The notes: a model not told the origin generated them from the letters alone. Shown: positions 41,698-51,584, numbered from the stretch's first letter. The stretch is 64,000 bases of DNA from Bacteroides sp. OF04-15BH (GCF_003477995.1 NZ_QUEM01000003.1:104357-168356), one strand, 5' to 3'. Translations and numbers: made by a program.

Positions 41698-42879
41698 ATG
41701 AAAGAATTGGCATTGAAGTACGGATGCAATCCGAATCAGAAACCTTCGCGCATCTACATGACCGAAGGTGAGTTACCAATCGAAGTCCTGAACGGCCGTC
41801 CGGGATATATCAACTTTCTGGATGCTCTGAACAGCTGGCAGCTGGTCAAGGAGTTGAAAGAAGCAACCGGCATGCCTGCTGCGGCATCTTTCAAACATGT
41901 TTCTCCTGCCGGAGCTGCCTTGGGCCTCCCGCTGAGCGACACCCTCAAGAAAGTCTACTTTGTGGACGATGTGAAGATTCCGCTCTCTCCTATTGCCTGT
42001 GCTTATGCCCGAGCACGCGGCGCCGACCGTATGTCAAGCTACGGTGACTTCATCGCGCTGAGCGACACTTGCGACGCGGCTACAGCTACCCTGATCAAAA
42101 GAGAAGTTTCTGACGGCGTCATCGCTCCTGACTTCACCGAAGAGGCTATGGAAATCTTGCGCGCCAAGAGAAACGGTACTTACAACGTCATCAAAATTGA
42201 CCCGAACTATACTCCGGCTCCTATCGAAACCAAGCAGGTTTTCGGAATCACCTTCGAGCAGGGACGCAACGAAGTGAAGCTCAACGATCCGAGCCTCTTC
42301 GAGAATATCCCGACCGTAAACAAGAATTTCCCGGAAGAAGCAAAACGTGACCTGATCATCGCTCTGATTACCTTGAAATACACTCAGAGTAACTCTGTTT
42401 GTTATGTGAAGGACGGTCAGGCTATCGGTATCGGTGCCGGACAGCAGAGCCGTATCCACTGTACTCGTCTGGCCGGTAACAAGGCTGACATCTGGTGGTT
42501 GCGCCAGCACCCGAAGGTAATGAACCTGCCGTTCGTTGAGAAGATCCGCCGCGCAGACCGCGACAACACCATCGACATCTACATCAGCGATGATTATATG
42601 GATGTATTGGCTGACGGAGAATGGCAGAAGTTCTTCACCGAAAAACCGGAACCACTCACCCGCGAGGAAAAGGCTGCATGGATTGCACAGAACACGAATG
42701 TGGCTTTGGGTTCGGATGCTTTCTTCCCATTCGGCGACAACATCGAGCGCGCTCACAAGAGCGGAGTATGCTATGTGGCTCAGGCCGGAGGTAGCGTACG
42801 CGATGACCATGTGATCGAAACTTGCGACAAATATGGTATTGCCATGGCATTTACCGGTGTACGTCTGTTCCATCATTAA
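41698..42879 (+). CDS. Stand-alone AICAR transformylase (PurH C-terminal domain)
   Basis: This 393-aa enzyme corresponds to the formyltransferase half of PurH only; the IMP cyclohydrolase domain is absent. It should transfer a formyl group from 10-formyl-THF to AICAR in purine synthesis. Motifs are the LKYGCNPNQKP start, AAASFKHVSPAGAA, IGIGAGQQSRIHCTRLA, SDAFFPFGDNIERA and the end GVRLFHH. Bacteroidales genomes commonly hold such a free-standing copy beside a full-length PurH. The ATG at 41698 gives the family's usual N-terminus. Confidence 0.9.
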   Translation: MKELALKYGCNPNQKPSRIYMTEGELPIEVLNGRPGYINFLDALNSWQLVKELKEATGMPAAASFKHVSPAGAALGLPLSDTLKKVYFVDDVKIPLSPIACAYARARGADRMSSYGDFIALSDTCDAATATLIKREVSDGVIAPDFTEEAMEILRAKRNGTYNVIKIDPNYTPAPIETKQVFGITFEQGRNEVKLNDPSLFENIPTVNKNFPEEAKRDLIIALITLKYTQSNSVCYVKDGQAIGIGAGQQSRIHCTRLAGNKADIWWLRQHPKVMNLPFVEKIRRADRDNTIDIYISDDYMDVLADGEWQKFFTEKPEPLTREEKAAWIAQNTNVALGSDAFFPFGDNIERAHKSGVCYVAQAGGSVRDDHVIETCDKYGIAMAFTGVRLFHH

Positions 42880-42896
42880 TCTGTCCGTCTGTCTTT

Positions 42897-43109
42897 ATGG
42901 CTAAGTTTGGAGGAGATGACATCGACCAGGTCATTACCGGAGGAATCGTCTTCAAAGGGGGCGGAAACAAAAAGAAAGGCCCTCAGGAAGAGAAGGTAAA
43001 GACCAAGGCTAAAAAGAAAGCCTATATCACCGGTGCACACGGTTCGGGTGCCGCCAAAATGAAGGCGGACATCAGACGCCGACGCGCCAACCGGCACAAA
43101 GGGAACTGA
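42897..43109 (+). CDS. Small Lys-rich basic protein, 70 aa
   Basis: This protein starts MAKFGGDDIDQVITGG at the ATG at 42897, 17 bases after the preceding stop, so co-transcription with the AICAR transformylase is likely. A long run of Lys/Gly-rich residues (KKKGPQEEK, KTKAKKKAYITG) and an Arg-rich end (DIRRRRANRHKG) make it strongly basic, suggesting nucleic acid or ribosome binding. No family is recognised. The size is too small for confidence beyond open frame, composition and position. Confidence 0.6.
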   Translation: MAKFGGDDIDQVITGGIVFKGGGNKKKGPQEEKVKTKAKKKAYITGAHGSGAAKMKADIRRRRANRHKGN

Positions 43110-43148
43110 TTCTTATCAGGTTTATTGAACGACCCTTCTATAAAAAAG

Positions 43149-43193
43149 TCATACCGGTTCTGTAGTTTCTCAGGAAACTCGGAACCGGTATGA
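43149..43193. terminator. Hairpin terminator of the purine operon
   Basis: TCATACCGGTTC pairs exactly with GAACCGGTATGA, with an inner AGTTTC/GAAACT stem, followed by T-rich sequence. Confidence 0.85.
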
Positions 43194-43204
43194 TTGTTTT
43201 GATA

Positions 43205-43232
43205 CAAAAAAATCTCCTCTTGGGGAGGAGAC
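43205..43232 (-). terminator. Terminator of the pgeF-obg-adk group
   Basis: The stem TCTCCTC/GAGGAGA lies next to the stop of pgeF, followed on the minus strand by TTTTTTT. Confidence 0.85.
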
Positions 43233-43233
43233 T

Positions 43234-44067
43234 TTATTGCTTTAACAAAATTCCATTGTAGATTCTTCCGGAATTGATGCCCAGACGCCGGGCAGAAAAG
43301 AATTCATCGGCATGCTGATAAGTACAGATACCTGCCAGATGAATGTGTTCCGGCAACACGCCCCGCGATTCCAGTTGCAGGCGGTTGGCCTCCCACAGGT
43401 CTATAAACCAGCTTTGCTCTGCTGTATTCCGGATAGAAGGCTTCTGCACTGCCAGGCGGTCCATCGGGAAACCGGCCGAAACAAAGGTTTCATACACTTC
43501 ATTACCCACTTCAAACGCATCACCGGAAATACCGGGACCGATAGCGACACGCAGATCGGCAGCTGAAGTCTGAAAGGTGCGGAACATTTCCGAAAGTGTT
43601 TCCACAACAATACGTCCCACCGTACCTCGCCATCCGGCATGCACGGCTGCAATAACCTCATGCACCGGATCATAAAGAAGCACCGGAATGCAGTCGGCAG
43701 TGGAAACACCGATGCAGACACCCCGTTGGGCTGTAATCAGTCCGTCCACTCCCTCAAGCACGGCTGCGCGCTGCAAGGGCGAAAGGTTCATCACAGCCTC
43801 ATCAATCACCTTCACACGGGTGCTATGGGTCTGATGGGGCAATACAAGGCACGACGGTTCTATATGGAGATAGTCACAAAGAAGCTGCCGGTTTGTCGAA
43901 ACATGCAGCGTGTTGTCTCCGCAATAGCCGTTGACATTGAACGATGCATAGTTGCCTTCACTGACTCCTCCGGCTCTCCGGGAACTGAAGGCAATGACCT
44001 CCTCTCCCAAATCATAATGCAAAAGGTCCGGAGTCATTGCTGCGGTGTTCTGATCATTTCTGCTCAT
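43234..44067 (-). CDS. pgeF: Peptidoglycan editing factor / YfiH-type laccase-domain protein
   Basis: This 277-aa protein starts [10 protein letters not shown] at the ATG at 44067 and overlaps the end of obg by 14 bases. The conserved metal residues are visible in [21 protein letters not shown] and [13 protein letters not shown], the His/Cys/His set of the YfiH family. Members have been shown to hydrolyse misincorporated peptidoglycan precursors or to act on purine nucleosides; the activity of this one is not known. It is co-transcribed with obg. Confidence 0.85.
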   Translation of the reverse strand: MSRNDQNTAAMTPDLLHYDLGEEVIAFSSRRAGGVSEGNYASFNVNGYCGDNTLHVSTNRQLLCDYLHIEPSCLVLPHQTHSTRVKVIDEAVMNLSPLQRAAVLEGVDGLITAQRGVCIGVSTADCIPVLLYDPVHEVIAAVHAGWRGTVGRIVVETLSEMFRTFQTSAADLRVAIGPGISGDAFEVGNEVYETFVSAGFPMDRLAVQKPSIRNTAEQSWFIDLWEANRLQLESRGVLPEHIHLAGICTYQHADEFFSARRLGINSGRIYNGILLKQ

Positions 44068-45229
44068 CCCAATCCTCTTCTTCGTATTCAAAGTCATCAA
44101 GGTCCTCGATATCCGCATCATCGATAAACTCAAAATCTTCGTCCTCACCCATAGCCTTCAGCTCGTTGCGCAGGAAGTTCACATCCTTGTTCTTGTGCAC
44201 AATGTTCTGCTGGTCGGTAATGGCCTGCAACTTGTTGCTTTCGCTGTTCAGCTCTGTCCACAACAGGTCTTTCAGTTTGGCAATACCCATGCCGGTTACT
44301 GACGAAATAAAGACATGAGGCACATCGGGCAGATTCTCCGAGAGCATTTCCATCAGTTCCTCATCCAACAGGTCGCTCTTCGTGATGGCCAGCACACGCT
44401 GTTTGTCCATCAGCTCGGGGTTGAAGGTAGCCACCTCGTTGAGCAGAATCTCATATTCTTTCTTGATGTCGTCCGTATCACCGGGTACCATGAAAAGCAA
44501 CAGGGAGTTACGCTCGATATGACGCAGGAAGCGCAAGCCCAATCCCTTTCCTTCGCTGGCTCCTTCGATGATTCCGGGGATATCGGCCATCACAAACGAC
44601 TGGTTGTCACGATAGGAAACAATACCCAGGCTCGGCTCCAGAGTGGTAAACGGATAGTTGGCAATTTTAGGACGTGCAGAAGAAACGGCACTCAGCAAAG
44701 TGGACTTACCGGCATTTGGAAAGCCTACAAGTCCCACATCGGCCAACAGTTTCAACTCAAGGATCACCATCATCTCGCGCATCGGCTCGCCCGGCTGCGC
44801 GTAACGCGGTGCCTGATTGGTAGCCGTACGGAAGTTCCAGTTACCCAGACCTCCACGACCGCCCTTGAGCAGCATGACCACCTGACCGTGCTCGGTTACA
44901 TCGCAAATGTACTCACCCGTGTCGGCATTATAGACCACCGTTCCACAAGGCACATCAATATACTTGTCTTCGCCATCCTTTCCGGTGGAACGGCATTTGG
45001 AGCCGTTACCTCCATGTCCGGCAAAGACATGACGCTCATAGCGAAGGTGCAATAAAGTCCAATAGTTTCTGTTACCACGTAAATAGACATGGCCACCCCG
45101 TCCTCCGTCGCCTCCGTCTGGGCCGCCATTAGGGACATATTTGGCTCGGTGCATGTGCATGGAGCCTCTTCCGCCCTTTCCGGAACGGCAATAAATTTTT
45201 ACGTAGTCTACAAAATTCGATTCAGCCAT
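44054..45229 (-). CDS. obg: GTPase Obg/CgtA, ribosome assembly
   Basis: This 391-aa protein has an N-terminal Gly-rich Obg fold ([22 protein letters not shown]-type turns), a G domain with [14 protein letters not shown] (G1) near residue 170, [16 protein letters not shown] (G3) and TKSDLL (G4), and an acidic C-terminus ([21 protein letters not shown]). Obg binds the 50S subunit in assembly and stress control. It is transcribed leftward, downstream of adk and overlapping pgeF. Confidence 0.97.
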   Translation of the reverse strand: MAESNFVDYVKIYCRSGKGGRGSMHMHRAKYVPNGGPDGGDGGRGGHVYLRGNRNYWTLLHLRYERHVFAGHGGNGSKCRSTGKDGEDKYIDVPCGTVVYNADTGEYICDVTEHGQVVMLLKGGRGGLGNWNFRTATNQAPRYAQPGEPMREMMVILELKLLADVGLVGFPNAGKSTLLSAVSSARPKIANYPFTTLEPSLGIVSYRDNQSFVMADIPGIIEGASEGKGLGLRFLRHIERNSLLLFMVPGDTDDIKKEYEILLNEVATFNPELMDKQRVLAITKSDLLDEELMEMLSENLPDVPHVFISSVTGMGIAKLKDLLWTELNSESNKLQAITDQQNIVHKNKDVNFLRNELKAMGEDEDFEFIDDADIEDLDDFEYEEEDWDEQK

Positions 45230-45275
45230 ATCTATTTACTTCATTAATAATATGTGTGGTTTTTAAATTACTTGA

Positions 45276-45845
45276 TTATGCACGGTCGATAGCAGCACAG
45301 ATATCTGCAAAGATAGTGTCCAGCTCACCGGTACCCTTGATGTGAGTGTACTTACCGTCGTTCTTGTACCAGTCGATCAGCGGAGAAGTCTGGTTGTGGT
45401 AAACAGTCAGACGCTTCTTGATAGTCTCCTCGTTGTCGTCAGCACGTCCTGAAATCTGTCCGCGCTTGATCAGACGGTCCATCAGCTCTTCTTCTGGAAC
45501 TTCCAGATCGAGCATTACGCTTACCTCTGTTCCGCGCTCTGCCAACATAGCTTTCAGTGCCTCAGCCTGCGGGATAGTACGTGGGAAACCGTCGAAGATA
45601 ACGCCTTCAACTGCTCCGAAGCTGTCATAAACGCTTGCCAGGATGTCGATCATCAATGAATCCGGTATCAACTGTCCGTTGTCGATGTATGACTTGGCAG
45701 TCTTACCCAGCTCGGTACCGTTCTTGATCTCTCCGCGCAAAACATCACCGGTAGAGATGTGTTTGAAACCATACTTAGCCACAATCTTGTCGCTCTGAGT
45801 TCCTTTACCAGATCCCGGAGCACCGAAAATTACAATATTCTTCAT
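45276..45845 (-). CDS. adk: Adenylate kinase
   Basis: This is a 189-aa kinase that converts ATP and AMP to two ADP. The P-loop is GAPGSGKGTQSDK (residues 8-20), the AMP-binding region FDGFPRTIPQAEAL lies near 80, and RADDNEETIKKRL marks the second lid. It is the short form, with a reduced LID and no zinc cysteines. It is the middle of a leftward run hpt-adk-obg-pgeF, a common chromosomal arrangement in Bacteroidales. Confidence 0.97.
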   Translation of the reverse strand: MKNIVIFGAPGSGKGTQSDKIVAKYGFKHISTGDVLRGEIKNGTELGKTAKSYIDNGQLIPDSLMIDILASVYDSFGAVEGVIFDGFPRTIPQAEALKAMLAERGTEVSVMLDLEVPEEELMDRLIKRGQISGRADDNEETIKKRLTVYHNQTSPLIDWYKNDGKYTHIKGTGELDTIFADICAAIDRA

Positions 45846-45881
45846 TTCTTTATTTAGTTAATAAAATAGGATTTTCTGTGA

Positions 45882-46418
45882 TTATTCCACCACGGTGTAA
45901 ATGTCACGGGTGTTGCGTCCGAATCCATCGTAGTCCAGTCCATAGCCCACAATGAAGTCGTTGGGAATCTCCAGACAAGTATAGCGGATGTCCAAAGAAA
46001 CCTTCAGATTATCAGGCTTAACCAGCAGAGCACAGATATCGATTGACTTAGGTTCGTGCTGCTTGAGCTGGTCAAGCAAGTGTACCATAGTCAGACCTGA
46101 ATCAATGATGTCCTCGATAATGATTACCGGACGGCCCTTCAGGTCTACATTCAGACCGATCAGGTCCTTTACGGCACCGGTTGAAGACACACCGGCATAG
46201 GATGCCAGTTTGACGAAAGTGATTTCTGAAGGCAGATTGATTTCGCGCATCAGGTCGGCCGCAAATATAAACGAACCGTTGAGAACTGCAAGAAACACAG
46301 GGGCCTGGCCCTCATAATCACGGTTTATTTCGGATGCTACTCGTTTCACCTGCTGCAAAATATTTGCCTCATTTATAGAAACTGTGAAAGTTTTATCTTT
46401 AATTTGAATGGTCTGCAT
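45882..46418 (-). CDS. hpt: Hypoxanthine phosphoribosyltransferase
   Basis: This 178-aa protein starts at the ATG at 46418 (MQTIQIKDKTFT), 15 codons inside the longer open frame. The PRPP loop is VIIIEDIIDSGLTM near residue 95, and the substrate loop is DFIVGYGLDYDG near 150. It converts hypoxanthine or guanine and PRPP to IMP or GMP in purine salvage. The divergent promoter pair upstream serves hpt and nnr. Confidence 0.93.
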   Translation of the reverse strand: MQTIQIKDKTFTVSINEANILQQVKRVASEINRDYEGQAPVFLAVLNGSFIFAADLMREINLPSEITFVKLASYAGVSSTGAVKDLIGLNVDLKGRPVIIIEDIIDSGLTMVHLLDQLKQHEPKSIDICALLVKPDNLKVSLDIRYTCLEIPNDFIVGYGLDYDGFGRNTRDIYTVVE

Positions 46419-46441
46419 GGCTATTTTTAGTAAATTTGTTG

Positions 46442-46500
46442 CAAAGATACAAAAATTCCGCAAGCCAAAAACTTGCTAACCGCTATTTTAGTTATATTTG
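46442..46500. promoter_or_regulatory. Divergent promoter region of hpt and nnr
   Basis: On the minus strand TATCTTTG (46449-46442) lies 23 bases from the hpt ATG. On the plus strand TATATTTG (46493-46500) lies only 4 bases from the nnr ATG (46505), so nnr mRNA is probably leaderless. The -33 boxes are weak. Confidence 0.55.
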
Positions 46501-46504
46501 CATT

Positions 46505-48028
46505 ATGAAATTACTTACAGGAGCACAATTTAAAGAACTCGATCAGTACACCATAGAACATGAACCGATCAGTGCCATCGACCTGATGGAAAGGGCTGCA
46601 AAGGCCATTGCAGAGGAGGTATCCAAACGTTGGAACCTGCAAACTCACTTCTACGTTTTTGCCGGACCGGGCAACAACGGCGGAGACGCTCTTGCCGTGG
46701 CTCGACTGCTTGCCGAGAAAGGATACAGAGCTACCGTTTACCTGTTCAACATCAATCAGAAACTCAGCGAAGAATGTGCCTTCAACAAAGAGTGTCTGGC
46801 AGAATACAGCAACATCAAGTTCCACGAGGTGCGCGACCAGTTTTCGTTCCCGACCATTGAGCCCAAGACGGATGTCATCATTGACGGCCTTTTCGGTACC
46901 GGACTGAACAAACCGCTCAACGGCGGCTTTGCCTCACTGGCACAAAGCATCAACAAAACCAATGTGCCGGTAGTCAGCATCGACATCCCATCGGGACTGA
47001 TGTGTGAGGACAATACCTACAACGATATGAGCACAGTGGTACGCGCCACCCTCACCCTCACTTTGCAACTGCCTAAAATGGCTTTCCTCTTCCCCGAAAA
47101 CCAACCGTATGTGGGGGAACTGAAAGTGCTCGACATACAGCTCGACATGAGATATATGGAGCAGGCTCCGACAAACATGTACCTGCTCGAAAGCAACACG
47201 GCACGCAAACTGCTCAAAACCAGAAACGCGTTTGTGCATAAAGGCAATATGGGACACGCCCTGATCGTTGCCGGCAGTTTCGGCATGGCAGGGGCTTCTA
47301 TCTTCTGTGCCAAAGCCTGCATGAAGGCCGGAGCCGGAAAAGTTACGATCCACACTCCGAAAATGAATAATGACATTCTGCAGATTGCCGTGCCGGAAGC
47401 GATTCTCAGCCACGATTTCGACGACGACATCATTACCGGAGCCATAGAAACCAGCAGTTTCAACGCTATGGCCATAGGCCCTGGAATCGGTAAAAACGAA
47501 ACAACAGCCATCGCCATGCGCGACTTTATGCTGCAACAGTCATTACCGATGATTCTGGATGCCGACGCACTGAATATTCTGGGTAATCATAAGGAGTGGA
47601 TTCAGGACATCCCGAAGTTCTCTATCCTCACCCCGCATCCAAAAGAACTGACCAACCTGATAGGAAGATGCCAGGACAGCTACGAACAGCTGACCAAAGC
47701 TCGTGATCTGGCCATCAAGCAGCAACTTTATATCGTCATCAAAGGCCACTACAGCATCATCTGTCTGCCTAACGGCATTGTGCTGTTCAATATGTCCGGC
47801 AACGCGGGCATGGCTACTGCCGGAAGCGGCGATGTGCTCTCAGGTATTCTGGCAGGACTGCTGGCACAGGGATATTCCAACGAGGCAGCCGTTTTGTTGG
47901 GAGTGCATCTGCACGGACTGGCAGGCGACTTTGCAGCTGCCGATCTGGAAGAAGAATGTGTTACGGCCAGCGATCTGATCACCTATCTGCCTAAAGCATT
48001 TAAAGAATTAAGAAAGAAACAAGCATAA
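46505..48028 (+). CDS. nnr: Bifunctional NAD(P)H-hydrate repair enzyme
   Basis: This 507-aa fusion has an N-terminal YjeF epimerase domain with FAGPGNNGGDALAVARLL near residue 55 and a C-terminal YjeF ADP-dependent dehydratase with VHKGNMGHALIVAGSFGMAGA and the catalytic NAGMATAGSGDVLSGI. Together they convert damaged NADHX and NADPHX back to the reduced coenzymes. The start at 46505 (MKLLTGAQFKELD) is the family's normal N-terminus. It precedes a DUF4831 gene by 9 bases and is transcribed apart from hpt. Confidence 0.95.
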   Translation: MKLLTGAQFKELDQYTIEHEPISAIDLMERAAKAIAEEVSKRWNLQTHFYVFAGPGNNGGDALAVARLLAEKGYRATVYLFNINQKLSEECAFNKECLAEYSNIKFHEVRDQFSFPTIEPKTDVIIDGLFGTGLNKPLNGGFASLAQSINKTNVPVVSIDIPSGLMCEDNTYNDMSTVVRATLTLTLQLPKMAFLFPENQPYVGELKVLDIQLDMRYMEQAPTNMYLLESNTARKLLKTRNAFVHKGNMGHALIVAGSFGMAGASIFCAKACMKAGAGKVTIHTPKMNNDILQIAVPEAILSHDFDDDIITGAIETSSFNAMAIGPGIGKNETTAIAMRDFMLQQSLPMILDADALNILGNHKEWIQDIPKFSILTPHPKELTNLIGRCQDSYEQLTKARDLAIKQQLYIVIKGHYSIICLPNGIVLFNMSGNAGMATAGSGDVLSGILAGLLAQGYSNEAAVLLGVHLHGLAGDFAAADLEEECVTASDLITYLPKAFKELRKKQA

Positions 48029-48037
48029 TAGAGAGGT

Positions 48038-49114
48038 ATGAAGAAAAAACTATTGTTGTATAGTCTGGCCCTGCTCCCTCTTTGCGGAAGTGCCCAGACT
48101 GAAGTGACACCTTACATGCCGGGGGTAACGGTAGAAGGAGTTACCTATTGTCTTCCGAAAACTGCACTCCGGTTTACGGTTGTGGCGGAAAAGGAAGTCT
48201 ACACTCCGGGAGAATATGCCAAATATGCCGACCGGTATCTGCGTCTGAAGGATGTGGATTTCGAAGGTTATACCCGATGGACCATCAAAAGCATCAAAGT
48301 AGAACCTTACGGAGTACCGGACAAAAATAAGATTTACAGTATCGCACTGAAGAAACGCACGGTTGCTCCTCTGGTAAAGCTGACCAAAGACGGCATCCTG
48401 CTGGCAATCAATACAGACAAGGAAGCAGAAACGCTGCCGGAACTTCCCAAAGCGCAACCTGCCGAAAAACTGCTGAATCCGCGTAACTTTATGAATCAGG
48501 AGATTCTGGCTGCGGGAAGCAGTGCCAAAATCGCGGAACTGACCGCTCAGGAGATTTATGACATACGCGACAGCAGAAACGCCCTGATTCGTGGTGAAGC
48601 CGACAATACTCCTAAAGACGGTGCCCAGTTGAAACTGATGCTGGACCAACTGAACAAGCAGGAGGAAGCCTTGAGCCAGCTGTTTGTGGGATACAAACAA
48701 AAAAGCACCGAGGTATTTTCATTCACGACCACTCCGGAGCAGGAAATGGAACATGCCGTGCTGTTCCGCTTTTCTGAGAAACTTGGTGTAGTCAGCAACG
48801 AGGATCTGGCCGGAGAACCGATTTATATCGACTTGAAATCGGCTCAGGAAATCCCGACATCAGTGGAGGATGAAAAGACAGCCAAAAAGAAAGCCAAAAT
48901 GGAAGAAGGAGTCACTTATAATGTTCCGGCACGTGCTTTCCTGAAAATATACAACCCAAGCAAAGTATTCTGTGAGGAAGAAGTGTCTATGGGACAGTTT
49001 GGCAATACGGAAATTCTGAGCAATGCTCTGTTTGATAAAAAGACAACCACACAGGTTCTTTTCTATCAGAACAATGGCGGTATAGAAAAACTCACGGCTC
49101 AGGAACCGGAATAA
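48038..49114 (+). CDS. DUF4831 family secreted protein
   Basis: This 358-aa protein has a signal peptide (LLLYSLALLPLCGSAQ). It fits DUF4831, known in Bacteroidales: GVTYCLPKTALRFTV near residue 32, then EVYTPGEYAKYADRYLRL, and an NVPARAFLKIYNP motif near the end. It should be periplasmic or outer-membrane associated. The function of the family is unknown. It follows nnr by 9 bases, a linkage that is probably only transcriptional, and ends at a hairpin terminator. Confidence 0.85.
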   Translation: MKKKLLLYSLALLPLCGSAQTEVTPYMPGVTVEGVTYCLPKTALRFTVVAEKEVYTPGEYAKYADRYLRLKDVDFEGYTRWTIKSIKVEPYGVPDKNKIYSIALKKRTVAPLVKLTKDGILLAINTDKEAETLPELPKAQPAEKLLNPRNFMNQEILAAGSSAKIAELTAQEIYDIRDSRNALIRGEADNTPKDGAQLKLMLDQLNKQEEALSQLFVGYKQKSTEVFSFTTTPEQEMEHAVLFRFSEKLGVVSNEDLAGEPIYIDLKSAQEIPTSVEDEKTAKKKAKMEEGVTYNVPARAFLKIYNPSKVFCEEEVSMGQFGNTEILSNALFDKKTTTQVLFYQNNGGIEKLTAQEPE

Positions 49115-49138
49115 AAATATTTTCACTTCTATAAAAGA

Positions 49139-49200
49139 TAAACAGCAGAGAAATTACAGTACAGTTCTAAAGCTGACTGAAATTCTCTGCTGTTTGTCTT
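49139..49200. terminator. Terminator between convergent genes
   Basis: AACAGCAGAGAAATT pairs with AATTCTCTGCTGTT (one bulged base), followed by TGTCTTTATTT; it is usable from both sides. Confidence 0.75.
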
Positions 49201-49253
49201 TATTTATAATTACCTATATTTCTATAACATAAAAATCAAAACCTCGACTTCAA

Positions 49254-50348
49254 TTAAAAGCGGAATGACAAAAAGACACGCATTCCCTTAGTTCTCCACT
49301 TCATATTCTGGGACTCGTAATCACCCAATTCCTCATTATATACTTCCTGAGAAAAAGTGCTGCTTCCCCAGCGTGCTTCCAATCCAAAACCTATAACCTT
49401 ATAAGAAAGAGTTACACCAGAATTAAAGAAAGAAGCATAAGAACTATAATAAGAAAGCTCATCATCCAATAAAATAGAGAAAGTAGGCGAATAATGGAAA
49501 TAAGCCTGAATCATAAGATCACCTATAGGGTTTACCCAAATAGATGGACCAAACTGCATGCCTGCCTCAATTTTATATTGTGAATCGGTATTTCCCTCTT
49601 CGTCATCATCGTAGATATCTTCTATAAAACCAGGAATTCTATTTCCCACTTTATATATTTCCGAAGAATTTCCATAAACTCCGTCTGTAATCGAACTGCT
49701 ACCATCTTCGTCTATTCGATCGCTGTATGGAATAGAATACTGGGCCATATTCAAGTCTAAATAGCTCCAATTTAAAGCAAAACGAATCATATTTGCCAAT
49801 GGTTTCTTGTGAAGATAGTAAGTACGACCAAAAGTAACACCAAATGCATAATCCGGCTGCAACTCGGTACGATACAAATCACTATTCATTTTCTGCAAAG
49901 AATAAGACAGATTAAACCAAGAAGTACGTGCCCAACGTTTCATATCCACAAACTCTTGCTGCTTATGCTCCTGCAGAGCCATCAAACTGTCTACATATCC
50001 AATTAAGACTTCTCGCTCTGCCATCAATGCCTGAATACGTGCATTCAATGAATCATTGGTAAGCTGCAAGGCATACAATTCAGAAGACTGCAAGGCATTA
50101 ACTTCCAGCAAGGAATCCACCAGTGTTCCAGAATTAGTCACTTGTTCCTTTATTTTCACATAATCAGAATTCAGTTTCTGCTGCAATGATTTTACAGAAT
50201 CCAAAGCATGAGTCAAGCTTTCTATGGAATCAAGCAGAACGACCTCCTCAGTCTGTAAAGCAGCGCTCTGCATCATTTGAGCATGAGTTGTAATATGTTC
50301 ACTGCTACAGAACAATAGAACTAAAAAAAGAATCAGTTTATTTTTCAT
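49254..50348 (-). CDS. Coiled-coil plus outer-membrane barrel-like protein
   Basis: This 364-aa protein has a signal peptide (ILFLVLLFCSSEHITTHAQ). Residues about 35-135 form a regular Leu-heptad coiled coil (LDSIESLTHALDSVKSLQ, ALQLTNDSLNARIQALM), and the C-terminal half has barrel-like strands (YAFGVTFGRTYYLHKK, YKIEAGMQFGPSIWVNP) ending MRVFLSFRF. The plan, a periplasmic coil followed by a barrel, resembles cell-wall-tethered outer-membrane proteins. The family is not recognised. It is visibly AT-richer than its neighbours. Confidence 0.65.
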   Translation of the reverse strand: MKNKLILFLVLLFCSSEHITTHAQMMQSAALQTEEVVLLDSIESLTHALDSVKSLQQKLNSDYVKIKEQVTNSGTLVDSLLEVNALQSSELYALQLTNDSLNARIQALMAEREVLIGYVDSLMALQEHKQQEFVDMKRWARTSWFNLSYSLQKMNSDLYRTELQPDYAFGVTFGRTYYLHKKPLANMIRFALNWSYLDLNMAQYSIPYSDRIDEDGSSSITDGVYGNSSEIYKVGNRIPGFIEDIYDDDEEGNTDSQYKIEAGMQFGPSIWVNPIGDLMIQAYFHYSPTFSILLDDELSYYSSYASFFNSGVTLSYKVIGFGLEARWGSSTFSQEVYNEELGDYESQNMKWRTKGMRVFLSFRF

Positions 50349-50520
50349 AATTTCACTTTTTTAAATTTACGGCAAAGGTAATAATTTTTCCACATTCAAA
50401 GTAAATAAAAGCAACATTTCTTAAAATATTTTCTAAACAGAGATAAATCGGAAATGTATTAAGGCAGCTATCCGAACATAAATTATCTTTATTTCTTATC
50501 CTCAAAACATCTACACACAA

Positions 50521-50560
50521 TAAAAAAGGAGCCATGCCCTAAGGCACAGCTCCCTATCTT
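50521..50560 (-). terminator. Terminator of the aldolase gene
   Basis: The stem GGAGC/GCTCC with an inner TGCC/GGCA lies 26 bases after the fba stop and is followed on the minus strand by TTTTTTA. Confidence 0.8.
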
Positions 50561-50585
50561 AAAAAACTAAAATGCAATCGGATGA

Positions 50586-51584
50586 TTACAACTTGTTGTC
50601 AGATCCCAATACGTTGATGATCTTGTGCTTGTACAACTTCTCCATGTTGTCACGAGCAGGACCCAAGTACTTACGAGGATCGAACTCAGCTGGCTTCTCT
50701 GCGAATACCTGACGGATAGCAGCAGTCATAGCCAAACGAGAGTCAGAGTCGATATTGATCTTGCAAACTGCAGACTTAGCAGCCTTACGCAACTCCTCTT
50801 CTGGAATACCGATAGCAGCCTTCAAAGCACCACCGAACTTGTTGATAGTCTCAACTTCTTCCTGAGGAACTGAAGAAGAACCGTGCAGTACGATTGGGAA
50901 TCCAGGAAGTTTCTCCATAACAGCGTCCAAAACGTCGAATGCCAATGGAGGAGGAACCAAACGGCCAGTCTTAGGATCTACAGTACACTGCTCTGGAGTG
51001 AACTTGTAAGCACCGTGAGAAGTACCGATTGAGATAGCCAAAGAATCGCAACCTGTACGAGTAGCGAAGTCGATAACTTCTTCTGGGTTAGTATAAGTGT
51101 GGTGGTCTGAAGAAACTTCATCCTCAACGCCAGCCAATACACCCAGCTCGCCTTCTACAGTTACATCGAACTGATGAGCGTAGTCAACAACCTTCTTAGT
51201 CAAAGCAACGTTCTCTTCGTATGGCAAGTGAGAACCGTCGATCATTACTGAAGAGAAACCAGAGTCGATACAGCTCTTGCAGGTTTCGAAAGTATCTCCG
51301 TGATCGAGGTGCAATACAATCTGAGGATTCTCGCAGCCCAACTCCTTAGCGTACTCAACGGCACCCTGAGCCATGTAACGCAACAAAGTAGCGTTAGCAT
51401 ACTGACGAGCACCCTTAGATACCTGAAGGATAACCGGAGACTTAGTCTCTACAGCAGCCTTAATGATAGCCTGCATCTGCTCCATGTTGTTGAAGTTGAA
51501 TGCTGGGATTGCGTAACCACCTTTAATGGCCTTAGCAAACATGTCTTTGGTATTAACCAAACCTAAATCTTTGTAATTTACCAT
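50586..51584 (-). CDS. fba: Class II fructose-bisphosphate aldolase
   Basis: This 332-aa zinc enzyme cleaves fructose 1,6-bisphosphate to two triose phosphates. Zinc and catalytic motifs are VLHLDHGDTFETCK near residue 105, SVMIDGSHLPYEEN near 135, VEGELGVLAG near 165, SIGTSHGAYKF near 210 and LHGSSSVPQEE near 265. The sequence shows the highly biased codon use of an abundant protein. It is flanked by terminators and probably monocistronic. Confidence 0.95.
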   Translation of the reverse strand: MVNYKDLGLVNTKDMFAKAIKGGYAIPAFNFNNMEQMQAIIKAAVETKSPVILQVSKGARQYANATLLRYMAQGAVEYAKELGCENPQIVLHLDHGDTFETCKSCIDSGFSSVMIDGSHLPYEENVALTKKVVDYAHQFDVTVEGELGVLAGVEDEVSSDHHTYTNPEEVIDFATRTGCDSLAISIGTSHGAYKFTPEQCTVDPKTGRLVPPPLAFDVLDAVMEKLPGFPIVLHGSSSVPQEEVETINKFGGALKAAIGIPEEELRKAAKSAVCKINIDSDSRLAMTAAIRQVFAEKPAEFDPRKYLGPARDNMEKLYKHKIINVLGSDNKL

